This document shows positions 1-8,449 of a stretch of 32,866 nucleotides of DNA, piece after piece. The translations under genes were made by a program, and so were the position numbers. The notes beneath the pieces were generated by a model that worked only from the letters and a program-made list of their open reading frames with translations, did not search any database and was not told the origin of the DNA. Origin of the DNA: Chamaesiphon polymorphus CCALA 037 (GTDB taxonomy: Bacteria; Cyanobacteriota; Cyanobacteriia; Cyanobacteriales; Chamaesiphonaceae); the NCBI RefSeq assembly GCF_003003845.1, contig NZ_PVWO01000013.1:1-32866 (forward strand), given 5' to 3'. Position 1 is the stretch's first letter; each line of letters starts with the position of its first letter.

Positions 1-1
1 G

Positions 2-20
2 AGATGTGTATAAGAGACAG
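2..20 (+). other. Tn5 mosaic-end / Nextera transposase adapter remnant (sequencing artefact)
   Basis: Exact AGATGTGTATAAGAGACAG at positions 2-20. The preceding G fits the Nextera read-2 adapter (...CTCGG|AGATGTG...) better than read-1 (...GCGTC|AGATGTG...). Confidence 0.96.
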
Positions 21-1369
21 CTTTCGATCTCTAGCTCTGGGAGTTCGGCGCGATCGTCATCGCTACTCGTAGACTCCTGTAATAGGGGAAATTTACTAGC
101 TGTTACCACCTTACTTGCTTGTTTCTCTATCGTCTGACGATGTACCTTGAGGGTGCGACTAAAAGCTTCGATCGATGACAACAGCCGCTTCTGGAGACAA
201 ATAATCACCAACATTGCCGCAGTTTGCTTAGTCTTCGATGTCTCTTTGAGACTTTCTTCCCGTAACTGGCGATATTCTTGGAGTAATTGGGCGAGTACGA
301 GTTCGGGCGCATCGCTGGGTAAACCTGATACCCGCAGGGGAATCACTTGACGTTCGGGAAAATCTCTGTCTCCCAATTCTCTTAAATCTCGTTTGAGTCG
401 CCGTACCATCACGCGATCGAGGATTTTTTGACTTTTAACCGGAACGCCGCGACAAAACCGTTGTGGATCGAGCATTTCCAATAAAGCTGCAAAACTATTG
501 GAATGCCCATTATGCGGAGTAGCCGAGAGAAATAATTTGTGTTCAAACTTAGGTGCTAACTCCCGCACACTTTTAGTCAATTGAGAATCGAGCGCATATC
601 TCGCACTACTCGCAGGTGCCGCATTATGCGCTTCATCCAAAATTAACATCGCCCCTGGCGATGGCGATAAATCTCCCAGCCAGTCCCGCAAGGATGCCGC
701 ATAACTTTCATCCCGCAGCAGCGCGTGAGAAATAATAAACCGAGTATGAGTAGTCCAAGGATTCACCCCATAGCCCCGCTCTCGTCGTTTCGCCGCTACG
801 AACTCGCGATCGAAGACTTGGAAAATCAACCCAAATCTACTCTCCATTTCCTCTTGCCACTGTCTGACTACCGAAGGCGGACAGGAAATTACCACCCGCC
901 GAATCTTCTGCCGGATCAGCATTTCGCGGAGAATCAAACCAGCCTCGATCGTTTTCCCCAAACCAACATCATCAGCAATAAACAGCGACACTCGCGGCAT
1001 TTCCAAAGCCTTCCGCAATGGCTCTAGCTGGTAAGTCTTAACCTCAATTCCCGCTCGATAGGGAGCTTGAAATAACTTAGGATTTGTAGACGTAACGCAG
1101 TTCCAGCGCAAGGTGTGGAGATAAGCCGAAAAGTAGCGCGGATCGTCGAATCCTCGATGTAAGATTGTCTCCCAGTTCGCCCCACCCAGAATTTTGGCAT
1201 CTATTTCTCGTTCCCAAAAGACTTCCAGTTGTTGCCCCTGAGCATCATCTTCCACACAAGACAGTCGCACTAAAGTATCGCCATCTGGGAGAGGAGGATG
1301 AGTAACTTCCTCCACCAAGTACTGGCGAGATCTGACTCGAACGATTTGTCCTAATTTAATTGCTTGCAT
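21..1369 (-). CDS. drmD: SNF2-family helicase, N-terminal part, DISARM DrmD-like; truncated at contig edge
   Basis: Own translation from ATG (CAT at 1367-1369): MQAIKLGQIVRVRSRQYLVEEVTHPPLPDGDTLVRLSCVEDDAQGQQLEVFWEREIDAKILGG..., with DVGLGKTIEAGL (Walker A/motif I), LILDEAHNAAP (motif II), LFLSATPHNGHSNSFAALLEMLDPQRFCRGVPV (motif III region). Open to the adapter, with no stop, so missing from the ORF track. Confidence 0.85.
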
Positions 1370-1526
1370 TTTATGAGAAAACGGGGATTTTTAGCTCAGG
1401 AATCGATCGTAGTCTGAAAACAGAGTGATGATTCGCTCCATTTGGCTCCAGCCACTAATACTAAGTAGTAAACATTGGCTTTTGCTAAATACGATCTGGC
1501 TCAACTGTATTAATCGCTCGATCGAG

Positions 1527-1825
1527 TTATGGTTCAGCCAGAGTCGCTTCAGGTTGAGGTTTCTTCTCGAATACTTGAATGTTCGGTTGGTCTAGAATGA
1601 AGCCATCTGAGGTCATTGTACCGAGTTGTCCTGCAATCGCACCTACGTTATCGGAAAGTTCACCTGAGCATCTGTGAAATTCTTCCAAACTTTGGGTTTG
1701 ACAGTCACAGAGAAGATCCGCCCATTGCAGTCCAGCTCAAAATACTGCAAGCCGTTCTCAACAACCTTGACTTCTGGTAGTTCGCTAATCTTGATAGTAA
1801 GTTCGAGTTTTCCGGTAGTCGCCAT
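1527..1825 (-). pseudogene. FinO-like small protein with a one-base frameshift
   Basis: Frame 1: MATTGKLELTIKISELPEVKVVENGLQYFELDCNGRIFSVTVKPKVWKNFTDAQVNFP(IT*). The adjacent frame continues as DNVGAIAGQLGTMTSDGFILDQPNIQVFEKKPQPEATLAEP* to TAA at 1527-1529. The span is 299 nt, 1 nt short of 100 codons; adding one C at CC (complement of 'cgg' near 1653) restores a 99-aa ORF. Resembles small cyanobacterial proteins annotated as fertility-inhibition FinO-like (recalled, not searched). Confidence 0.6.
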
Positions 1826-1871
1826 AAGTATCTAGATCTGTGTTGGTATCATAGACAATGTAAATCCTCTG

Positions 1872-2111
1872 ATGCCCCGTTCGCAAAGCGTCTCGGAGGG
1901 AATCGCAAAATCTATGAGTAGAATACCTTCGCGCAATTCACAACTCGCTCAAGACTCTACAGTAGTCCAAGATTCAACGATTAAAGAGCAATTTCTTCCT
2001 GAATCGATCGAAATTTGTTGCCCTGTGTGTGGGTGCATCAATCTCGGTGAAGATGAAATGGGGCAGATTTGCTGCGATGAATGTGATTTTGTCGATGTCG
2101 TTGAAATTTAA
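1872..2111 (+). CDS. small zinc-ribbon-like protein
   Basis: 79-aa ORF with CPVCGC...CCDEC cysteine pairs near the C-terminus; plus strand between minus-strand genes. Confidence 0.55.
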   Translation: MPRSQSVSEGIAKSMSRIPSRNSQLAQDSTVVQDSTIKEQFLPESIEICCPVCGCINLGEDEMGQICCDECDFVDVVEI

Positions 2112-2146
2112 TCGGATGCCCACAGATTTGTGCCAGGGGTTATTTT

Positions 2147-4018
2147 CTAAGAAACGATCGATCGCAACCGTTTCACAAAATCTGATTCTTGAACGTAACT
2201 CATCATCAAACGGTGAGTCGATCGAGTCATCGCCACATACAACAGTCGCGCATCATCCGCTGGGATGCTATTCTGACGTGGTAAATATCCCAGCCCTGGA
2301 ATGACGACGTGGGCAAACTCTAAGCCCTTACACGAATGCAGCGTCATCAGTTTGACACTTTCGACCTTGGGTTTATAGAAGCGGCTGTCTGGGTCTTTAT
2401 TCAACCACTCGATCGGGATGCCAGCAGATTGAAGTTGAGTATAAATTTCCTCCCCCATAAATCTCAATCCGTGGAAAATACCAATTTCATTTAGGGGCAC
2501 ACCTTCGGTCTGAAACTGTTTGACTGTGGCGATCGCCAATTTGACTTCTGCTTGAAAGCTGTCACAGCGAGTTAGTTGAGGGGGAATGCCCCGTCGCCCC
2601 GCGCTCAGAGGTTGAACCAACGGTTGCTCGTCATCGCTAGCATTGCTAGGCTGCATGATATCCTTGGCGAACTCATAGGCTAGGTTAAGTACTTCGATCG
2701 TGTTGCGATAGTTTGTTTTAAGGATGGATGTCCGCCCCCGCGCTTCGACTCCGACGCTCTTGAATGAGAACTTTTTACGTTTTTGCTGCCCACCATATAA
2801 GTTTTGAGCGTCATCGTAGAGCAGTAGCAGTGAATTTTGCTCGTCAAGGACATGGACGAGCATAGTAAACCACTCTGGCTCGAAGTCATGCCCCTCATCG
2901 ATGAGGATGCTACTGTACTGTCCCGCTGGAATTCGATCGTCTGCAATCGCTTCTCTAACCGTGCGTTCGAGGTCTGCGATATAAGTATCCGATTGTGTTG
3001 GGAACGTTACGCGGTGGCGGCGGAGTTGGTCTGTACACCAGCCATGAAAATGGCGAACGTGAACGATGTTATCGAGATTTGATGAGGCGATCGCTTCTCT
3101 GAGCCTGGATGCTAGCGCGATGTTAAAACAAATTATCAAAATCGGTCGTTCGGGAGCGAGTGACGCTAGATAGTTGCAACGGTAAAGCAAAATCATCGTT
3201 TTGCCAGAGCCAGCCACCCCATGAATCACCCGATGCCCATCGCCCAAGCTCCGTGCTAGTGTCTCCTGCTGAAGGTCGAAGATTTGAATTAGGTCGGTGG
3301 GAATCTCGATCGGAGTAACGGGTTTATCTAGCTCGACATCAGTGTCGGGGTCAGCGATTGGGTGTTCGGCGAGGAATAACGCGAGCTGTTTCGATGGCAG
3401 GCGACAGTTGGGGAACAGCAGCCACCGAATTCGAGCAACTTGTTGAGGAGTGACCGCGCGATCGAAGGTGTAGGGATACATCCCCCATAATTTTTCCTGT
3501 AATTCGATCGGGTCTTTAGGTTTAATCTCATCCTGACAAATGACTAAGTACTCGCCGAGAATCGAGTCTAGTTCGCTTTGAGCAAAAACCTTTCGGGTGA
3601 TGTTAGCCAGCACTAATCCATATCCGTAGGGACAGATTAGCTGCCCTGCATACTTACCATCAGGTTGTACTAAATCTCGGTCTTGGCAGAGTAACTGTTT
3701 GATTGCTAAGACATACTTTCGAGCCTGTTCGAGGGGATTGATAACCGATTTAACCCCATCATCAGTAACGATCGTGAAGGATTTACGATCCGCTTCCTGA
3801 ATAGTGTCTATCTTCCAGTCCTTGACTTCCAGCACCAGCAATCCTCGCTGGGGATGAAGGAGCGTAAAATCGGGGCGGAGGTTCTTCTTCCCGACGGGCA
3901 CGTCATACCAAATCGTGTAGTCATCCTCTAAATTATCTTCTAAGCTCTGCCCCAGCCGCTTTTCTCCGCCTGTCATATTGGAAGCGCAGCTATTGAAAGT
4001 AGGGATGAGTTTTGCCAT
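2147..4018 (-). CDS. NERD nuclease domain fused to UvrD/SF1-type helicase
   Basis: 623 aa. N-terminal NERD-like GGEKRLGQSLEDNL...PDFTLLHPQRGLLVLEVKDWK; Walker A GVAGSGKTMILLYR; motif II SSILIDEGHDFEPEW; C-terminal MTLHSCKGLEFAHVVIPG...RLLYVAMTRSTHRLMM (SF1 motifs V/VI). Confidence 0.9.
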   Translation of the reverse strand: MAKLIPTFNSCASNMTGGEKRLGQSLEDNLEDDYTIWYDVPVGKKNLRPDFTLLHPQRGLLVLEVKDWKIDTIQEADRKSFTIVTDDGVKSVINPLEQARKYVLAIKQLLCQDRDLVQPDGKYAGQLICPYGYGLVLANITRKVFAQSELDSILGEYLVICQDEIKPKDPIELQEKLWGMYPYTFDRAVTPQQVARIRWLLFPNCRLPSKQLALFLAEHPIADPDTDVELDKPVTPIEIPTDLIQIFDLQQETLARSLGDGHRVIHGVAGSGKTMILLYRCNYLASLAPERPILIICFNIALASRLREAIASSNLDNIVHVRHFHGWCTDQLRRHRVTFPTQSDTYIADLERTVREAIADDRIPAGQYSSILIDEGHDFEPEWFTMLVHVLDEQNSLLLLYDDAQNLYGGQQKRKKFSFKSVGVEARGRTSILKTNYRNTIEVLNLAYEFAKDIMQPSNASDDEQPLVQPLSAGRRGIPPQLTRCDSFQAEVKLAIATVKQFQTEGVPLNEIGIFHGLRFMGEEIYTQLQSAGIPIEWLNKDPDSRFYKPKVESVKLMTLHSCKGLEFAHVVIPGLGYLPRQNSIPADDARLLYVAMTRSTHRLMMSYVQESDFVKRLRSIVS

Positions 4019-4045
4019 GTTTGTAATAAGAGTTAAATATTATTT

Positions 4046-5095
4046 TTATCTATTTCGCCGAAAATCGTTTTCACAAACAGAACTGTATTTACTTCGATAA
4101 TCATTTATTGCCATTTCTTTCGCTTCCTCCTCTGACCAGTGGTGGATAGGTTGAAGTTCTCCGAAACGTTCGGTTCGATTTATAAAAGTAGGATCGTTAG
4201 CCCACTCATAAACTACTTTTGCAATAACCTTGCAGCATTCATCAGGTTGTTTGGCAACTTGTTCCTCAGCAAATCGAATTACAATCCACCCCCTCGACAA
4301 GAAAGCATCATTTCGATTATTATCTCTCCACATTCCTCGATAATGTGTGGGTTCTCTGCTATTAAAGGCGTACGGTTCATCTATTTCAATATCAATCCGA
4401 AGCCCAGAAACTAGATCGATATATGCAAAATCTGGAGAATATGGATAGGGATAATCACTAATATTCAATCCCAAGCCAGTTTTTATCTTTGAGCTAGAAA
4501 AATAACTGAGAAGAGATCTACCAAACATCGGTTCGCAAAAACCTCTCTGTGCCTTGCTATCCTCTAAGTCATGCGGACGAGTGTTTTGTATTTCTCGTTC
4601 GATCAGGTTGAGTTGAAATTGTCTCACATTTTCTGGCTTTAAAATCTCGGTGATTCTGCGATCGTGTTCTTGTCGGGCTTGTTTGTATTGCCTCTCCCTA
4701 GTCGGGTAATTACTTATATCATCATCGTATCTTTTCTGCTCTCGATCGTTTGATTCTTCAATTTGTTTGATTTGATTGCTATGCTCTCTTTTCCGGCGGG
4801 GGTAGCTCATAACTTTATATCCCACATATAAACCTATTCCAGCCAGCAGAAATGACAACACGCCCATAACAGGAATGGTTATTACGTGGGCGATTAAAAG
4901 GCTCAACGGAATACTGATAGCAAAATCGAACAGAAGCACTCCGCGATTAAATCTCTTTGGAGTTGGAGGGATCGTTCGTACCTGGGGAGGTGCGGGGGAG
5001 ACTGGTTGAATTGCAGAGAACACTGGCGTTGGCGGTTGAGCCGCCTTCGCCCGTTCGAGACTGCGCGGAATCAGCACGATAGGGAAGGTTGTCAT
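4046..5095 (-). CDS. membrane-anchored protein with PD-(D/E)XK (Vsr/DUF559-like) C-terminal domain
   Basis: 349 aa. Two hydrophobic segments (VLLFDFAISIPLSLLIAHVITIPVMGVLSFLLAGIGLYVGY), a charged coiled region, then YIDLVSGLRIDIEIDEPY...RDNNRNDAFLSRGWIVIRFAEEQV, a D...ExD...RD.FL..GW.VIRF pattern typical of Vsr/DUF559 folds. Confidence 0.65.
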   Translation of the reverse strand: MTTFPIVLIPRSLERAKAAQPPTPVFSAIQPVSPAPPQVRTIPPTPKRFNRGVLLFDFAISIPLSLLIAHVITIPVMGVLSFLLAGIGLYVGYKVMSYPRRKREHSNQIKQIEESNDREQKRYDDDISNYPTRERQYKQARQEHDRRITEILKPENVRQFQLNLIEREIQNTRPHDLEDSKAQRGFCEPMFGRSLLSYFSSSKIKTGLGLNISDYPYPYSPDFAYIDLVSGLRIDIEIDEPYAFNSREPTHYRGMWRDNNRNDAFLSRGWIVIRFAEEQVAKQPDECCKVIAKVVYEWANDPTFINRTERFGELQPIHHWSEEEAKEMAINDYRSKYSSVCENDFRRNR

Positions 5096-5244
5096 TTCAG
5101 AAATTCGGGGGTTAGCTACTTATTAGCTTTCCCCGATAATACCTGAAATGGTATTACATTCCTACCTTTTGCCGATTTCAGACATTCTAATTCCTTCTAC
5201 ACTGATGAAGGCAATTCAGTAATAAGCGATCGTCGTAAGGCGAT

Positions 5245-5583
5245 ATGCAAGCCTCGATGTTCGGGCAGCGCAACAAAACAAGATATCTGACAGAGTTTAA
5301 AAGCGATCCCCGTTACTATCGTGATGTCATCGTTATTACTTATTTGCCGCCTACGAGCGCATTTGGCATCAGGAGGGACATCAATCCTGAAGGAGCGATC
5401 GAGACTCCGATCGTATTAATCGAGATCGTTCTGCCTACAAGCTCTAAATTCTACCGCTGTCAGAGAGCGGGTATGATCGAGACGATCGATCGCTCCACGG
5501 CTAGTCAAGAGTGGATACCTTTTTTCGAGCGGATTTGTTGGGATTTGTATCGGGAGGTAGATCGGGAGTTGCTGAGCTGGTAG
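5245..5583 (+). CDS. hypothetical protein
   Basis: 112-aa ORF, coherent composition, co-directional with the downstream GIY-YIG ORF. Confidence 0.5.
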   Translation: MQASMFGQRNKTRYLTEFKSDPRYYRDVIVITYLPPTSAFGIRRDINPEGAIETPIVLIEIVLPTSSKFYRCQRAGMIETIDRSTASQEWIPFFERICWDLYREVDRELLSW

Positions 5584-5634
5584 ATTCGATCGCGTTGGGA
5601 GACTCCTCCCAATGCCCTCATCAGCGCAAGCACA

Positions 5635-6210
5635 ATGACCCAGCAACTATCTCTGTTTACAGCGAATGAAATTAACAGAGCGACAATCACTCGTCCGGTT
5701 TTAATGTCTAAAGATTTTCTTGTAAGCTGGAAATCGCAGATCGTCACTTATCAGCAACAAACTTGGGATAATCCTCCACCTCAACAAACGAGTTTGTTCG
5801 ATCTATCATCGAACCTATTTGACCCCAATAGTGTCGATCCGTTTGGCTTACTATATCAGCCATTCGAGTTTTATCGGTTGCCTGAAGATGGTCAGGAAAA
5901 CTGTCTCTATTTTGTTGTAGATTTGATGCAACCTTTACTGCTATATATTGGGGAAACACAGCAGACACCCAAGAAACGCTGGATGAATCATTCGTGCCGA
6001 GATTATACGGACAACTACCTAGCACTCCATCACCATCATAAATTAGAAGTAGCTGTCAATATTGGGTTTTGGTGGAATACTCCAACAAATAGAAAGGCTA
6101 GACAAGCAATGGAATTAGCTTTAATCGATAAATGGCGATCGCCTTTTAATAAAGAAAATTGGCATATATATTCTCAACCTTTCAAAAAAGCTGGCTCGAT
6201 AAATTATTAA
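5635..6210 (+). CDS. GIY-YIG nuclease-domain protein
   Basis: 191 aa: CLYFVVDLMQPLLLYIGETQQTPKKRWMNHSCRDY...VNIGFWWNTPTNRKARQAMELALIDKWRSPFNKENW matches GIY-YIG spacing (YFV...YIGE...RW..H...E..LI..W..PFN). Confidence 0.75.
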   Translation: MTQQLSLFTANEINRATITRPVLMSKDFLVSWKSQIVTYQQQTWDNPPPQQTSLFDLSSNLFDPNSVDPFGLLYQPFEFYRLPEDGQENCLYFVVDLMQPLLLYIGETQQTPKKRWMNHSCRDYTDNYLALHHHHKLEVAVNIGFWWNTPTNRKARQAMELALIDKWRSPFNKENWHIYSQPFKKAGSINY

Positions 6211-6277
6211 ACAAGCTATGATAAATTTGATTGCTAAGTAATTCTTCAACACGAAAGCTGATAAATATGACGATCTT

Positions 6278-6589
6278 ATGATTAATCCTCTACCCAGTAA
6301 TGAAGATCCATCTGTTCAGGAAAATCTTTATCAACTCTCGATTCAGTTAGGACAGCCTCTAGATCGGGAAACGATCGAGGAGTTGTGCCAAGATGCTAGA
6401 GATTTACTCAGCCACATCGATCCGGCACCAGTGACACTCGCCCGTGTCGCAGGGGTGCTATTAGTTCATCATGTCCAAAATTCCGAAGCTGAGGAATTGG
6501 AGTGGTTTAAAGACCAAATCGAGCAATGTGTTGATGATGAAGAGGTTGAAGAGGTGATTGAATCGCTTCATCGGATCGATACTCTGTAA
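6278..6589 (+). CDS. small acidic hypothetical protein
   Basis: 103-aa ORF following the GIY-YIG gene on the same strand. Confidence 0.5.
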   Translation: MINPLPSNEDPSVQENLYQLSIQLGQPLDRETIEELCQDARDLLSHIDPAPVTLARVAGVLLVHHVQNSEAEELEWFKDQIEQCVDDEEVEEVIESLHRIDTL

Positions 6590-6627
6590 TGCAATTTTCT
6601 GTTTTCTGTCGTCGTAATCGGTTGGTG

Positions 6628-6672
6628 GGGGCAAAGCCCCTTCGATCGCGATCTGGCTGTAAAGCCAGATCG
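6628..6672. terminator. two tandem hairpins 3' of the 6278-6589 ORF (possible terminator)
   Basis: GGGGC-AAA-GCCCC (6628-6640), then cGATCTGGC-TGTAAA-GCCAGATCg (6649-6672, 9-bp stem). No strong U-tract. Confidence 0.35.
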
Positions 6673-6858
6673 AGGTACCTATAGTTACTTGTACATTTTT
6701 GGCGCGTTGGGCTATTTTCGCCTACTTCGGTCGCAAGATCGTTGTCTAAAACTCTATACATTTCCGTTTTTGCAGCTACCACCATCATAAACTCCCAATC
6801 GATGTACTTCTGCAAAACCCTCGTCTTTAATTCAGTCTAAGAGTACTTCTTGTCGATT

Positions 6859-6939
6859 CCTTTTTTTAGTACACCGATCTCGACCGATTTGAGGCAAGTT
6901 TCGGGCAAAAATGCTGTTCGCTGACGTACTAAAAAAAGG
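6859..6939. repeat. 14-bp perfect inverted repeat
   Basis: CCTTTTTTTAGTAC (6859-6872) and GTACTAAAAAAAGG (6926-6939) are exact reverse complements, 53 nt apart. Confidence 0.85.
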
Positions 6940-6956
6940 TTATCTCAAAAAGCTTG

Positions 6957-7256
6957 TTAAATATCCTTTTTCTTCAATGCTGCCTTCACCTTTTGCACGG
7001 TAGCGGGCGATATGCCAACTTCTTTGGCAGTTGCACGGATCGATAAACCTCGTGTTAAGGCATCGTCGATCGCGATCGACGATGGTTTAGCTAGAAAATC
7101 ATCATCTGTTGTCGTACTACCTATAGGTCTACCAACATGACCGCCCCAATTTTTAGCTCTCTGCATCCCTGTTTTGATTGCGAATGAGCGTTGCTGGCGG
7201 TTTGCTTCTGCAATAGCTTTTTGTCGCTTAATCTCAATTTTTAACTCAACTTCTGT
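6957..7256 (-). pseudogene. C-terminal HTH tail (recombinase-like), in frame with the upstream CoiA-like ORF
   Basis: The track lists 6957-7166 (69 aa), but the frame is open from 7256: TEVELKIEIKRQKAIAEANRQQRSFAIKTGMQRAKNWGGHVGRPIGSTTTDDDFLAKPSSIAIDDALTRGLSIRATAKEVGISPATVQKVKAALKKKDI. GRPIGS...GLSIR.TAKEVGIS..TVQKVK resembles resolvase/invertase C-terminal HTH regions. Confidence 0.55.
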
Positions 7257-8153
7257 TTAGATTTTACTAGGAATACTGTCGAGTATATCTCGCTCTTTTT
7301 TTCTAAAAATCCTCGTGCTTAATCTTCTCAAATCTCTGAGTATAGCAGGAGCAATATTAATTGGAAACTCAAAATATTCTTTAAATTTAATATATTGATA
7401 ACGATATCTTTGATATTTGTAAATGAAATACCGCTCCAATCCACCATGATTTTCCCACAATCCGATCGTCTCGATGGTCACTGCCGAACCCAAAGCCTCT
7501 CTTAGCTCTGATGCAATCTCATCTATTCGCTCTGCGATATCGCGAGTAGTCACACCGATTTTATAAATGGTGGTGAAATCGCTAACTATTTTCAAATAGT
7601 AAAGAGTTTGGGATAATATCCGCTTGACGTGATTTTTATATAATTTCAGATCTGTTAATAAATCCGGTAAGTCGATAGAATTCTCCGTATTAGCCTCAGT
7701 AAGTCTTGTTTTTAAATTGTCTAATTTTGCGACAATTGCTAAACTCTGATAATTACTGAACCGATCTAGGGGCATAACCCCACAGGCTATTTCGCCAAGA
7801 TTGTCTAACTTCCAGCGATAATTAGCATTCTGGAAAATAAAATCTTTTCGGACTAATTTATTTTTGAAATCTCCGGTTAATCTGCCAGTTTTGTGAAGGT
7901 GAATTAAAACAGCCAGTTCCGAACTAGACAAGTGACGATCGAATCCAGCCAAAAACGGGATAGCGATATCTCTACCGCTGCTAACCGCTCGGCAGGTTTC
8001 ATCAGTGTGGGCAAAATGATGATTCTTAACGGCTCCTTTTTTTGCGGTTAAGGCTCCACCACAGTAAGGACACTTGAGATCGGTCTTTCCCCGTCGGCGG
8101 GACTCAATGTAAATCATTTCCCCATCTGGATCGATGCCATACTCTAGCCACAT
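7257..8153 (-). CDS. CoiA-like zinc-ribbon protein with GIY-YIG/T5orf172-like C-terminal region
   Basis: 298 aa. N-terminus LKCPYCGGALTAKKGAVKNHHFAHTDETCRAV (CoiA-type Zn/H-x-FAH). C-terminus YLKIVSDFTTIYKIGVTTRDIAERIDEIASE...IGLWENHGGLERYFIYKYQRYRYQ (YKIG...R, GIY-YIG-like). Confidence 0.6.
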   Translation of the reverse strand: MWLEYGIDPDGEMIYIESRRRGKTDLKCPYCGGALTAKKGAVKNHHFAHTDETCRAVSSGRDIAIPFLAGFDRHLSSSELAVLIHLHKTGRLTGDFKNKLVRKDFIFQNANYRWKLDNLGEIACGVMPLDRFSNYQSLAIVAKLDNLKTRLTEANTENSIDLPDLLTDLKLYKNHVKRILSQTLYYLKIVSDFTTIYKIGVTTRDIAERIDEIASELREALGSAVTIETIGLWENHGGLERYFIYKYQRYRYQYIKFKEYFEFPINIAPAILRDLRRLSTRIFRKKERDILDSIPSKI

Positions 8154-8220
8154 GTTGAAACCTCTATCAACAACAATACTCCAACTTTAATTATTGACTG
8201 GCGTAAGTTCTAGACTACCC

Positions 8221-8398
8221 TTTTTTTGATACAGCAAGGATAGCTATCGGTCGATAAACTTTTACTCAGATCCGCTAATTTTTGGTGTACCACTAAAAGG
8301 ATAGCTCGAAAACTGCTATGTATCGATGATATTCTCATAGTCTATCCACCAAACCCCATCATTGTCTTTTTTTTGGCGTACCACTAAAAGGATAGCTC
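8221..8398 (+). repeat. iteron/operator-like direct repeats upstream of the CoiA-like ORF
   Basis: GTACCACTAAAAGGATAGCTC is exact at 8287-8307 and 8378-8398. A degenerate third copy shares AAGGATAGCT (8236-8245). All three are preceded by T-runs. Confidence 0.7.
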
Positions 8399-8449
8399 AC
8401 TTATTTGAGTGTCCGATCGGCTAATTTGTCATGCCGCGCTAGTCCCTGG

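Noticed and set aside
725-1027. 100-aa plus-strand ORF (and 147-350)
   Set aside because: Antisense to the strongly supported DrmD-like helicase frame; composition not protein-like.
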